From Azoarcus sp. DD4 (GTDB lineage Bacteria > Pseudomonadota > Gammaproteobacteria > Burkholderiales > Rhodocyclaceae), in the NCBI RefSeq assembly GCF_006496635.1, contig NZ_CP022958.1, positions 4,960,001-5,024,000 on the forward strand: DNA of 64,000 nucleotides, read 5' to 3'. Below are positions 19,293 through 28,831 of the stretch, one piece after another (position 1 is the stretch's first letter; every line of letters begins with the position of its first letter). The position numbers and the translations under genes were made by a program. The notes under the pieces were generated by a model that saw only the letters and a program-made list of their open reading frames with translations, had not been told where the DNA came from and did no database searches.

Positions 19293-20702
19293 GTGCCCCC
19301 ACCTGCCAGCCCCCCGCCATCGGAAACGGTCGAAGCCGACTGGCTCAAGCTCTTCGACAGCGTATCGGCCGAACTGCGCACCGCGGTACGCGACGTGGTT
19401 GTGCGCCATCGCGCCGCCATGGCCGACGCCTTCTACGTCCGCATGTTGGCCGACAACGACGCACGCCCCTTCCTGTCGCACCAGGCGGTACACGAGCGGC
19501 TGCGCTTTTCGATGCAGCGCTGGCTGGAGACACTGTTTTCCTGCGTCGACCACGCCGCCTTCACCGCCGCGATGGCAATGCAGCGCCACGTCGGCGAGGT
19601 GCATTCGCGCGTGGACCTGCCGGTCAATCTGGTCGCCCGCGGCGCCCGCGTACTCAAGGGCGAGATCGCCCACCGCCTGCCCGACAGCGGGCTGGACCGC
19701 GAAGCGCTGGTCGACGCGGTGCTCTACGTCGACAACCTGATCGACCTCGCCTTCGAGGTGATGAGCTCGGCCTACGTCGCCTCGCATGAGCGCGCGGCCC
19801 GCATCGACGAGGCCTACCGGGTGTTCTCCTACGGCCAGAACATGTCGCTCGAACGCGAGCGTCAGCGCGCTTCGCTGCTCGACTGGGAGAACCGTTTCCT
19901 GCAGGCGATGATGACCGGACAGAGCGGCGACGAACTGCCGCTGATCTCCGAATCCGCCTTCGGCCTGTGGCTGCAGCACAAGGCCACCGCGGTGTTCGAC
20001 GGCTCGGCCGAACTGCCGTCCATCCGCGCCGTCATGCGCCGCCTCGACGACGACCTGATTCCGCTGTGCCGGCTGCAGCTCGAGGCGATGGACGAGCGCG
20101 GCGAGAGCCGGCGGCTGATCAAGGCGGTGCAGTCCGAGCTCGGTCAGCTCAAGTTCCTGATCGGGGCCATGTTCGAGCGCTTCGTCGATCTCGAATCCGG
20201 CAAGGATGCGCTCACCCAGTTGCTCAACCGCCGCTTCCTGCCCGCCATCCTGACGCGCGAGACCGAACTGGCGCGCAGCCACCACAAGTCCTTCGCGCTG
20301 CTGCTGATCGACGTGGACCACTTCAAGCAGATCAACGACGTGTACGGTCACGACGCCGGCGACCGGGTGCTGCAGCAGATCGCCAGCCTGCTGCTCAACA
20401 CCGTGCGCTCGGGCGACTTCGTGTTCCGCTACGGCGGCGAGGAATTCCTCGTGCTGCTGGTCGAGGTCGACGCACAGCATGCAAGCCGCGTGGCCGAGAA
20501 GATACGGGCCCGCGTCCAGCACGAGCACTTCCTGCTGCCCGACAGCCGCCAGTTGCAGGTCACCACCAGCATCGGCATCGCCCTGCACGACGGCCACCCG
20601 GATTATCAGCGCCTCATCAACCACGCCGACGACGCGCTCTACCGGGCCAAGGCCGGCGGCCGCAACCGCTGCGAATTCGCAGCCGCAACGAGCACCGCCT
20701 GA
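19293..20702 (+). CDS. dosC: Globin-coupled diguanylate cyclase (DosC-type oxygen sensor)
   Basis: About 469 aa, aligning end to end with E. coli DosC (460 aa). An N-terminal globin-coupled sensor has the proximal heme His at H104 (GEVHSR, as EVHAR in DosC), followed by the middle helical domain (NRIFSY-like, then FGLWLQHK). The C-terminal GGDEF domain has the active site GGEEF at 381-385 and an inhibitory RxxD site, RSGD at 372-375, five residues upstream. It should make cyclic di-GMP in response to O2 bound at heme. No ATG fits the N-terminus; GTG at 19293 is the best start, with a weak ribosome site, so the exact start is uncertain. DosP is not adjacent here. Confidence 0.9.
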   Translation: MPPPASPPPSETVEADWLKLFDSVSAELRTAVRDVVVRHRAAMADAFYVRMLADNDARPFLSHQAVHERLRFSMQRWLETLFSCVDHAAFTAAMAMQRHVGEVHSRVDLPVNLVARGARVLKGEIAHRLPDSGLDREALVDAVLYVDNLIDLAFEVMSSAYVASHERAARIDEAYRVFSYGQNMSLERERQRASLLDWENRFLQAMMTGQSGDELPLISESAFGLWLQHKATAVFDGSAELPSIRAVMRRLDDDLIPLCRLQLEAMDERGESRRLIKAVQSELGQLKFLIGAMFERFVDLESGKDALTQLLNRRFLPAILTRETELARSHHKSFALLLIDVDHFKQINDVYGHDAGDRVLQQIASLLLNTVRSGDFVFRYGGEEFLVLLVEVDAQHASRVAEKIRARVQHEHFLLPDSRQLQVTTSIGIALHDGHPDYQRLINHADDALYRAKAGGRNRCEFAAATSTA

Positions 20703-20706
20703 CGCC

Positions 20707-21195
20707 ATGACCACCCCCCTGCGCATCACGCCCCTGGATCTGGCCGACGCCGCTCACGCGGCAGCCTTCCTCGCGCTCCTCGACCACTACGCCCGCGATC
20801 CGATGGGCGGCGGCAAACCGCTCACAGCCGAAACCCGCACCCACCTGGTCGAACGGCTCGCCGGCCGTGCCGGCTTCGTCGGCTTTCTGGCCTTCGACGG
20901 CGACGAGGCCTGCGGCCTGATCAACTGCTTCGAAGGTTTTTCCACTTTCGCCGCACAGCCGCTGCTCAATGTGCACGACATCGTCGTCCACGCCGACCGG
21001 CGCGGCCGCGGCATCGCTCAGGCCCTGCTCTCCGCCGCGGAGGACGCGGCACGGGCGCTCGGCTGCTGCAAGCTCACGCTGGAAGTGCTGTCCAACAATC
21101 GCGCAGCGCTCGCCGCCTATGAGCACGCCGGCTTTCGCCCTTATGTGCTCGATCCGGCCGCCGGTCAGGCGCTGTTCCTGCAGAAGTGGCTGTAG
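20707..21195 (+). CDS. GNAT family N-acetyltransferase
   Basis: A 162-aa single-domain GNAT. The acetyl-CoA loop is seen in VVHADRRGRGIAQALLSAAE (motif A, R/Q-x-x-G-x-G/A), followed by LEVLSNNRAALAAYEHAGF. The substrate is unknown. It begins 4 bp after the dosC stop and is probably co-transcribed with it. Confidence 0.87.
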   Translation: MTTPLRITPLDLADAAHAAAFLALLDHYARDPMGGGKPLTAETRTHLVERLAGRAGFVGFLAFDGDEACGLINCFEGFSTFAAQPLLNVHDIVVHADRRGRGIAQALLSAAEDAARALGCCKLTLEVLSNNRAALAAYEHAGFRPYVLDPAAGQALFLQKWL

Positions 21196-21242
21196 GCTCT
21201 ACCCGCCTTACACAAGTTCCAAAATTCGCGCAAGCCTTGCGC

Positions 21243-21248
21243 TATAAT
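21243..21248 (+). promoter_or_regulatory. Putative -10 box of the ABC-F gene
   Basis: A perfect TATAAT lies 37 bp before the GTG start. No good -35 sits at standard spacing (TTCCAA at 21217 is 20 bp away), so promoter strength is uncertain. Confidence 0.45.
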
Positions 21249-21284
21249 GCAAGGCTTTGTTTTATCTGAAAAACGGAATTCCCA

Positions 21285-22910
<1,626 letters not shown>

Positions 22911-22918
22911 GCCCTGCA

Positions 22919-22947
22919 GGTGCTGCCACCTGCGGCGTGGCAGCACC
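22919..22947 (+). terminator. Long hairpin after the ABC-F gene
   Basis: A perfect 11-bp stem (GGTGCTGCCAC with GTGGCAGCACC, 7-nt loop) starts 8 bases after the ABC-F stop. There is no T-tract behind it, so it may be a terminator helped by Rho or an RNA-stabilising structure. Confidence 0.55.
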
Positions 22948-23053
22948 CGTTCCGCCCTCCCTCCGCGGCGTCGAACGCGACGCCCGCCGCAGCTTCCCCT
23001 CATGCGCTTGTCCTGCCCTCCCGGCAAGCGTGAAGCCTGCGCCCCGCTTCGGC

Positions 23054-23059
23054 TACAAT
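23054..23059 (+). promoter_or_regulatory. Putative -10 box of the PTS operon
   Basis: TACAAT lies 22 bp before the EIIA start. A GC-rich inverted element (GCCCCGC at 23041-23047 and GCGGGGC at 23071-23077) flanks it and could be a regulatory palindrome. The -35 is weak. Confidence 0.35.
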
Positions 23060-23081
23060 CGTTCGAAAGCGCGGGGCTTCC

Positions 23082-23465
23082 ATGATCGGCATCTTCCTCA
23101 TCACCCACGGCACGCTCGGCGAGGCACTGATCCAGTGCGCCTGCCATGTGCTCAACAAACGGCCGGTCCAGATCATGCAATTGGGTGTGTCGGCCCAGGA
23201 CGATCCGCTCGACCTGTTGCCAGTGGCACGTGAAATGCTTGACTGGACCGACACCGGTGATGGCGTCGTCATCCTTACCGACATCTACGGCGCCACCCCG
23301 TCGAATATTGCCACCAAGCTGCTGCAAGCGGGCCGGGTGGAAGGCATCGCGGGGGTCAACCTGCCCATGCTGTTGCGGGTACTGACCTATCGCGAGAAGG
23401 ACATAACCACGCTCGTCCAGCGTGCCGTATCCGGCGGCTGCGACGGTGTCATCCACATCAAATGA
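23082..23465 (+). CDS. PTS EIIA component, mannose/fructose family
   Basis: A 127-aa single-domain EIIA of the Man family, with the phosphorylated His at H9 in FLITHGTLGEALI and the LTDIYGATPSNIA loop. It accepts phosphate from HPr. It is the first gene of a three-gene operon with HPr and enzyme I. No EIIB/EIIC permease is nearby, so this looks like the regulatory PTS typical of betaproteobacteria rather than a sugar uptake system (inference). The gap to HPr is 7 bp. Confidence 0.92.
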   Translation: MIGIFLITHGTLGEALIQCACHVLNKRPVQIMQLGVSAQDDPLDLLPVAREMLDWTDTGDGVVILTDIYGATPSNIATKLLQAGRVEGIAGVNLPMLLRVLTYREKDITTLVQRAVSGGCDGVIHIK

Positions 23466-23472
23466 GCCAGCA

Positions 23473-23742
23473 ATGCCCAGAGCGGAAGCGGAAATCGTCA
23501 ATAAACTCGGCCTGCACGCGCGGGCCTCGGCCAAGCTCACCCAGCTCGCCAGCAGCTTTCCCGCCGAAGTCTGGCTGGAACGCAACGGCCGTCGCGTCAA
23601 CGCCAAGAGCATCATGGGCGTAATGATGCTGGCGGCCGCGCGGGGGGCCACCATCACCATCGAGACCGCCGGCACCGACGCCGATGCGGCCATGCAGGCG
23701 CTGCTGGCGCTGATCGCCGACAAGTTCGGCGAAGGGGAATGA
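23473..23742 (+). CDS. ptsH: Phosphocarrier protein HPr
   Basis: An 89-aa HPr with the catalytic H15 in GLHARASAKL and the regulatory Ser46 in NAKSIMGVM, the site for HPr kinase/phosphorylase. Length is standard. It relays phosphate from enzyme I to the EIIA encoded just upstream. The start is 3 bp before ptsI begins at the other end, consistent with one operon. Confidence 0.95.
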   Translation: MPRAEAEIVNKLGLHARASAKLTQLASSFPAEVWLERNGRRVNAKSIMGVMMLAAARGATITIETAGTDADAAMQALLALIADKFGEGE

Positions 23743-23745
23743 GGC

Positions 23746-25476
23746 ATGCCCTTCACCCTGCACGGCCTGCCGGTCTCGCAAGGCATCGCCATCGGCCACG
23801 TCCATCTGGTGTCGCACGCGCTGCTGGAGGTCAACCACTACCACGTCGCGCAGAAGCATCTGGCCGATGAGGCCGCGCGGCTGGCCGACGCCGTGGCCAC
23901 CGTGCAGGGCGAGCTGATCGGACTCAAGGCCGCCGCCACGCTGGGCCAGGCCCACAGCGAGGTGGGCGCTTTCGTCGATCTGCAGCTGATGATGCTGGCC
24001 GATCCGATGCTGGTGGAGGCCGCGCACGCGCTGATCGAATCGCGCCGCTGCAACGCCGAATGGGCGCTGGTGCAGCAGATGGAACTGCTGGTCGAGCAGT
24101 TCCGCCAGATCGAGGACCCCTACCTGCGCGAACGCCAGGCCGACGTCGTCCAGGTGGTCGAGCGCTTGGTGAAGGTGCTGCTCGGCCATCCCGGCCACCT
24201 GCCGCCGCGCCGCCGCGACGGCCTGGGCACCATCGTGGTCGCCCACGACCTGTCGCCGGCCGACACCATCGGTTTTCGCGACCACAACATCTCGGGCTTC
24301 GTCACCGACGTCGGCGGCCCCACCAGCCACACCGCCATCGTCGCGCGCAGCCTGGCGATCCCGGCGGTGGTCGGCCTGCACCACATCCGCGACCTCGTCG
24401 AGGACGACGAACTGCTGATCGTCGACGGCACCCGAGGCGTCATCATCGTCGCGCCGGACGACAGCATCGTCGAGGAATACCGCCTGCGCCGCGCCGAGCT
24501 GGAACTTGAGCGCTCCAAGCTCAAGCGCCTGCGCGACACCCCGGCCACCACGCTGGACGGCGAGCAGATCCACTTGCTCGCCAACATCGAGGGTCCCAAG
24601 GACGTCGCCCAGGTGAAGTCCTGCAACGCCGACGGCGTCGGCCTCTACCGCACCGAGTTCCTCTTCATCGGCCGCGACACCCTGCCCGACGAGGACGAAC
24701 AGTACGAAGCCTACCGCGCGGTGCTGAAGGCGGTGCCCGGCAAGCCGGTGACGATACGCACCTTCGACGTCGGCGCCGACAAGGCGCTCAACGGCGCGCA
24801 TTCGCGCTTCGAGCCCAACCCGGCGCTCGGACTGCGTGCGGTGCGCTACTCGCTGGCCGAACCGAAGATGTTCCTCACCCAGCTGCGCGCACTGCTGCGC
24901 GCCTCGGTGCACGGCCGGCTGCAGATCATGGTGCCGATGCTCGCCCACGCCCACGAGATCGACCAGACCCTGAAGCTGATCGACAAGGCCAAGGCCGAGC
25001 TGCGTGCCGAGCGCATCAAGTTCGACGAACAGGTGCCGGTCGGCGGCATGATCGAGGTACCGGCCGCGGCGCTGGCGCTGGGCATGTTCATCCGCCGGCT
25101 GTCCTTCCTGTCGATCGGCACCAACGACCTGATCCAGTACACGCTGGCCATCGACCGCTCCGACGAAGCGGTGGTGCACCTTTACGACCCCTTGCATCCG
25201 GCGGTGCTCAAGCTGATCGGTGCCACCATCCAGGCGGGTGCGCGCTACGGCCTGCCGGTCTCGGTGTGCGGCGAAATGGCCGGCGACCCTGCCTACACCC
25301 TGCTGCTGCTGGGCATGGGGCTGCGCAACTTCTCGATGCACCCCGGCCATATCCTGGAAATCAAGCAGCAGGTGCTGCGCGCCGACCTCGGCGAGCTCGC
25401 GCCGCGGGTGCAGCGCATCCTGAAAATGGACGAGCAGGCCCGGGTGCGCGAAGCGGTGGAGCGGCTTGCCGGCTGA
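23746..25476 (+). CDS. ptsI: PTS enzyme I (phosphoenolpyruvate-protein phosphotransferase)
   Basis: A 576-aa enzyme I of usual length. The N-terminal domain carries the phosphohistidine H195 in GGPTSHTAIVAR. The C-terminal PEP-binding barrel has GLYRTEFLF, GADKALNG-type and IGTNDLIQYTLAIDR motifs and the catalytic Cys in SVCGEMAGD. It is a cytosolic enzyme phosphorylating HPr. It is the last gene of the PTS operon and is followed by tRNA-Gly. Confidence 0.96.
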   Translation: MPFTLHGLPVSQGIAIGHVHLVSHALLEVNHYHVAQKHLADEAARLADAVATVQGELIGLKAAATLGQAHSEVGAFVDLQLMMLADPMLVEAAHALIESRRCNAEWALVQQMELLVEQFRQIEDPYLRERQADVVQVVERLVKVLLGHPGHLPPRRRDGLGTIVVAHDLSPADTIGFRDHNISGFVTDVGGPTSHTAIVARSLAIPAVVGLHHIRDLVEDDELLIVDGTRGVIIVAPDDSIVEEYRLRRAELELERSKLKRLRDTPATTLDGEQIHLLANIEGPKDVAQVKSCNADGVGLYRTEFLFIGRDTLPDEDEQYEAYRAVLKAVPGKPVTIRTFDVGADKALNGAHSRFEPNPALGLRAVRYSLAEPKMFLTQLRALLRASVHGRLQIMVPMLAHAHEIDQTLKLIDKAKAELRAERIKFDEQVPVGGMIEVPAAALALGMFIRRLSFLSIGTNDLIQYTLAIDRSDEAVVHLYDPLHPAVLKLIGATIQAGARYGLPVSVCGEMAGDPAYTLLLLGMGLRNFSMHPGHILEIKQQVLRADLGELAPRVQRILKMDEQARVREAVERLAG

Positions 25477-25492
25477 CCGCTGCGGGCCCGCA

Positions 25493-25521
25493 TTGCACGG
25501 CACCGCCGGGCCCATTAGAAT
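25493..25521 (+). promoter_or_regulatory. Promoter of tRNA-Gly
   Basis: TTGCAC (25493-25498) and TAGAAT (25516-25521) are spaced 17 bp apart, 39 bp before the tRNA, a good sigma-70 arrangement. Confidence 0.55.
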
Positions 25522-25560
25522 GGCGCCTCTTTCGCGACGGCAAGCTTGCCGTCCTGCAGC

Positions 25561-25634
25561 GCGGGCGTCGTATAACGGCATTACCTCAGCTTCCCAAGCT
25601 GATGACGAGGGTTCGACTCCCTTCGCCCGCTCCA
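25561..25634 (+). tRNA. tRNA-Gly (anticodon CCC)
   Basis: A complete 74-nt cloverleaf. The acceptor stem is GCGGGCG with CGCCCGC, the anticodon stem TCAGC/GCTGA encloses TTCCCAA (anticodon CCC), the T-loop is GTTCGACTC and the CCA end is encoded. It closely resembles the E. coli glyU product. Its 3' end is the known insertion target of ICEclc-type elements, and an integrase gene follows. Confidence 0.96.
25611..25634 (+). other. Presumed attL (3' end of tRNA-Gly)
   Basis: ICEs with IntB13-type integrases recombine within the last 18-24 bases of tRNA-Gly, keeping the gene intact. The second copy (attR) lies outside the window, so the exact core cannot be fixed here. Confidence 0.6.
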
Positions 25635-25648
25635 CCGCATCATTCTGC

Positions 25649-25777
25649 GGACTTCCGCAGAAGTCCAAGAGAGTCTGCAAGTCGTTGCCACACAAGGACT
25701 TTTCCTCTCTTTGACGTTCTGCCGTGGTCCACTGCGATCCGCCTACAGCCGGGACTTTTAAGTCCACAAACAAGTCC
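25649..25777. repeat. Six AAGTCC/GGACTT hexamers between tRNA-Gly and integrase
   Basis: GGACTT occurs at 25649, 25696 and 25752; its complement AAGTCC occurs at 25661, 25760 and 25772. Two pairs form inverted repeats, the tightest being GGACTT-TT-AAGTCC at 25752-25765. Next to attL and just before int, they could be integrase arm sites or an operator for int (inference). Confidence 0.5.
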
Positions 25778-25872
25778 ATTTTTGCGGGTGCGGCTGATTC
25801 CGGATTGTTGATGGAGGGGCGAGGTCGACGTGACCAGCATCTGGTTCCTGACTCATGTTCAGGAGCAAGAGC

Positions 25873-27726
25873 ATGGCACTCTCAGACCTGGCCGTTCGGC
25901 AGGCCAAGGCAACTGGCAAGGCATACACCCTCCCTGACTTGGATGGCCTCTCCCTGGCCGTCACGGCTGCAGGGGGCAGGACTTGGCACTTCCGCTACTA
26001 CTGGGCGGGCAAGCAGAAGCGGATGTCGCTCGGCACCTACCCGGAGGTGACACTTCGCGAGGCCCGCAGCCTGCGCGACGAAGCGCGCGCCCTGCTAGCC
26101 AAAGGCACCAATCCTCGCGTTCACCGCAAGCAGAAGCGCACCGCTGTCCGGCTCGCCGACGAGAACACCTTCGATGCGGTGTATCGCAAGTGGCTCAAGC
26201 ATCGCGGGCTCAGCCTCAAGGAAGGCCGGCAGACGACCCTCTCGATACTTCCGCGCATCTTCGACAAGGATGTGCTGCCCGCCTTGGGCAAGCGGTCGGT
26301 CTATGAGATCAAGCGTCCCGACCTGTTGGAGGTGATCGCCAAGATCGAGAAGCGCAAGGCGCTCTCCGTCGCCGAGAAAGTCAGAACGTGGTTCAACCAA
26401 CTGTTCCGCTACGCGCTGGTGATCGTGCCGGGCCTGGAGCAGAACCCCGCCGCCGATCTCGATGTGGTGGCGCTGCCGCTGCCACCCGTCAACCACAACC
26501 CGTTCCTGCGCATGGCCGAGCTGCCGAAGCTGTTGCAGCGTCTGCGCAGCTATCGCGGCAGGCGGCAGACCCAGCTCGGGCTGCGGCTATTGCTGCTGAC
26601 CGGCGTGCGAACCGGCGAGCTGCGACAGGCGATGCCGGATCAATTTGATCTGGACCGGGGGTTGTGGATCATCCCGCCCGACGTCGTGAAGCAACTCCAG
26701 TTGGATATGCGCAAGAAGCGGCAGCAGCCGAAGGACATCCCGCCCTACATCGTGCCGCTGTCGATTCAGGCTATGGAGATCGTCCGGCACCTGCTGGATG
26801 AGTTCAAGCCGGCCCAGCGCCACCTGTTCCGGCACGACAGCGACTTGAAGAAGCGCATCAGCGAGAACACGCTCAATGGTGCGCTCAAACGCATGGGCTA
26901 TCAGGAGCGCCTGACCGGACACGGTATCCGCGGCACGATGTCCACTGCGCTCAACGAGATCGGCTACCCGAAGGTCTGGGTGGATGCACAGCTCTCGCAT
27001 GTCGATCCCAACAAGGTCAGCGCGACCTACAACCATGCCGAGTACGTGGAGCAGCGTCGCCGCATGATGCAGGACTGGGCCGATCGGCTCGACCTCTTCG
27101 AGCAGAACCAGGTCGAGGCGGCCAGCATGCCGCTCACCGTGCATCTGGAAGGCGTGCCCGCGTTTCCGAGTGAGCAAACCGCAAGCGCGCCCTCCGCGCC
27201 GGTTGCCGCTTCGCCAATCCTGCTCGTGACGAAGCCGGGCGACGCCATGCCGTTGGTTTCTGCCGCCGCACATCGGCTGCCGGCGGTTCCGCCCCCTCGA
27301 TCGGCCGCGCCGCTGGTGCCTTCGGACATTCAGCGCGAGAGGATGGAACTGTTCGATGTCTTCGAAGCGCCGCACAACCTTCCCGTCGCTGCGTTTGCCA
27401 AGATGGCAGGCAAATCCCGCAGGTGGATCAGCTACGAGATCAAGGCGGGCAACTTGCTGGCGTTGAACGTAGGCAACCGCGGCCAGCGCGTGCCGGACTG
27501 GCACCTCGACCCACTCAAGCACGAGCTGATCCAGTCCGTCCTGAAGCTAACCAGGGGTGCGGACCCTTGGCAGATCTACCATGCACTGCTACAGCCGCGC
27601 TCGATGCTGCGGGGGCGTTCGGCACTGGAGGGCGTGACGGCCGGCAATCTCGACAAGCTCGTCATGGCCGTGAGCACAGCCGTGAAGGAAAGCGAATGGA
27701 CCCCGCCGCGAGTCGGGGCCGCCTAG
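25873..27726 (+). CDS. Tyrosine integrase of IntB13/P4 type with C-terminal MbcA/ParS-like extension
   Basis: A 617-aa site-specific recombinase. An N-terminal DUF4102-type arm-binding domain (LSDLAVRQAKATGKAY) is followed by a SAM-like core-binding region and a catalytic domain with R246 (TGVRTGE), H350/R353 (HGIRG), H376 and Tyr386 (ATYNHAEY). P4 integrases end near residue 420; this one continues. A low-complexity linker leads to an HTH-like segment at about 500-545 (KSRRWISYEIKAGNLLALNV), then DPWQIYHALLQPRSMLRGRS, which resembles the Xre/MbcA/ParS toxin-binding domain. The ATG at 25873 follows AGGAGC; another ATG 18 bases upstream is possible. It excises and inserts the ICE at tRNA-Gly. 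Confidence 0.93.
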   Translation: MALSDLAVRQAKATGKAYTLPDLDGLSLAVTAAGGRTWHFRYYWAGKQKRMSLGTYPEVTLREARSLRDEARALLAKGTNPRVHRKQKRTAVRLADENTFDAVYRKWLKHRGLSLKEGRQTTLSILPRIFDKDVLPALGKRSVYEIKRPDLLEVIAKIEKRKALSVAEKVRTWFNQLFRYALVIVPGLEQNPAADLDVVALPLPPVNHNPFLRMAELPKLLQRLRSYRGRRQTQLGLRLLLLTGVRTGELRQAMPDQFDLDRGLWIIPPDVVKQLQLDMRKKRQQPKDIPPYIVPLSIQAMEIVRHLLDEFKPAQRHLFRHDSDLKKRISENTLNGALKRMGYQERLTGHGIRGTMSTALNEIGYPKVWVDAQLSHVDPNKVSATYNHAEYVEQRRRMMQDWADRLDLFEQNQVEAASMPLTVHLEGVPAFPSEQTASAPSAPVAASPILLVTKPGDAMPLVSAAAHRLPAVPPPRSAAPLVPSDIQRERMELFDVFEAPHNLPVAAFAKMAGKSRRWISYEIKAGNLLALNVGNRGQRVPDWHLDPLKHELIQSVLKLTRGADPWQIYHALLQPRSMLRGRSALEGVTAGNLDKLVMAVSTAVKESEWTPPRVGAA

Positions 27727-27773
27727 CAGCAGGAATGCGGGATCGTGGCGAAACCGCGATCCCCGCGCGTCCG

Positions 27774-28433
27774 TCAGGACACCAAGCGCGCGCGGCGGGC
27801 GAATCTTGCCTGGGTGTCCGACAAGGAAGCCTCGCGACGGAGCAGATAAGCCATCACGATCGTTGGTGCGCCGGCCAGCGGCCGCATGGCGATGCCTCGG
27901 CGTAGGTAGCTCGCCAGTCTCGCGGCGGGCGCAATGGTGATCCCGTACCCGGCGGCAACCAGCGTCATCACCACATCGAATGTCTCCACCGTTTGCTCCC
28001 GCTCCTGCAGCGCGTTCTCGAACACGCGCTGCACGGTCATGCGCCATGGTTCATCGGCCGTGGACTGCGAGCAGATCAAGGGCTGCTTGAGCACTTCCCC
28101 GCACGGCACTTCACGGTGGGCCAGCAGGTGGGAGCGCTTGGCCACGGCGACCGCCAGCGTGTCATGCCACAGCGGTTCGCATACCCAGCCAGGCCACTGC
28201 CGGGCAACCGCAGACAAGGCGAAGTCGAAGCCGTCGTCCGGCATCTCCGCGCCTCGACCGGGATCTGTCCAGCCGGCCAGGACGGCATGAGTCTCCGGCT
28301 CTTCGGCACGCTGCAGAGCGAGCACGTCGGCGAGCTGGGGAGGCACCCATTCGCCGAGGACGGCCATGCGAATTTCGGCGGTGATGTCACTCGATTCCCC
28401 GTCCAGCTCCCCCAGGCGGTGAACTCGTGGCAA
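27774..28433 (-). CDS. LysR-type regulator lacking its DNA-binding head (substrate-binding domain only)
   Basis: A 219-aa LysR co-inducer-binding domain (VAAGYGITIAPAARLASYL near the C-terminus). LysR regulators are about 300 aa with an N-terminal winged HTH; here the frame opens inside the linker helix (LIQRLRDQ before the TTG at 28433) after a TAA at 28458-28460, so the HTH is absent. It may be a decayed gene or a free effector-binding domain. It is divergent from the XRE gene. Confidence 0.7.
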   Translation of the reverse strand: MPRVHRLGELDGESSDITAEIRMAVLGEWVPPQLADVLALQRAEEPETHAVLAGWTDPGRGAEMPDDGFDFALSAVARQWPGWVCEPLWHDTLAVAVAKRSHLLAHREVPCGEVLKQPLICSQSTADEPWRMTVQRVFENALQEREQTVETFDVVMTLVAAGYGITIAPAARLASYLRRGIAMRPLAGAPTIVMAYLLRREASLSDTQARFARRARLVS

Positions 28434-28461
28434 CTGATCTCGAAGCCGTTGGATGAGTTAA

Positions 28462-28477
28462 GTTTAACGTGGTTTAA
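28462..28477. promoter_or_regulatory. Direct repeat GTTTAA, 10 bp apart
   Basis: GTTTAA at 28462 and at 28472 lie one helical turn apart in a short AT-rich gap between the divergent LysR-like and XRE genes, a plausible site for XRE autoregulation. Confidence 0.3.
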
Positions 28478-28499
28478 ATCGTGACCGTGTTCGACGCTC

Positions 28500-28805
28500 T
28501 TGGCAATGCCAAAGCGTTCGATCCAAAGGGGCCGCCCCACCGGCACCACTACCTACGAAGCGGAACCAGCCATCGCGTTTGGGGCTGCCGTGCGGGAAGA
28601 AAGAACCAACCAGGGCATAGCTCAGGAAACGCTGGCCCACATGGCCGGCATCGAACGGTCGCACATGGGCAAGATCGAGCGCGGCGAGCATGTGCCCACG
28701 CTCCCTCTCATCCTCAAGATTGCCCGTGCGCTGAAATGCAGTTCCGCCCACTTGATGACTCTGACCGAAGCCAAGCTGGCAGAGTCGGCTCCATCCGCAG
28801 ATTGA
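28500..28805 (+). CDS. XRE-family HTH transcriptional regulator
   Basis: A 101-aa protein with a classical Cro/C1 HTH at about residues 28-85 (VREERTNQGIAQETLAHMAG, ERSHMGKIERGEHVPTL). Two Mets (28500 and 28506) could start it. It sits alone between the LysR fragment and the convergent relaxase gene. Small XRE proteins next to int commonly control ICE functions, but its target is unknown. Confidence 0.85.
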   Translation: MAMPKRSIQRGRPTGTTTYEAEPAIAFGAAVREERTNQGIAQETLAHMAGIERSHMGKIERGEHVPTLPLILKIARALKCSSAHLMTLTEAKLAESAPSAD

Positions 28806-28831
28806 AGCCGGCCCGCACAGCGGTCGCACGC

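Noticed and set aside
25561..25634. attR copy of the tRNA-Gly end inside the window
   Set aside because: No second copy of the tRNA 3' end was seen; the right ICE end must lie beyond 64,000.
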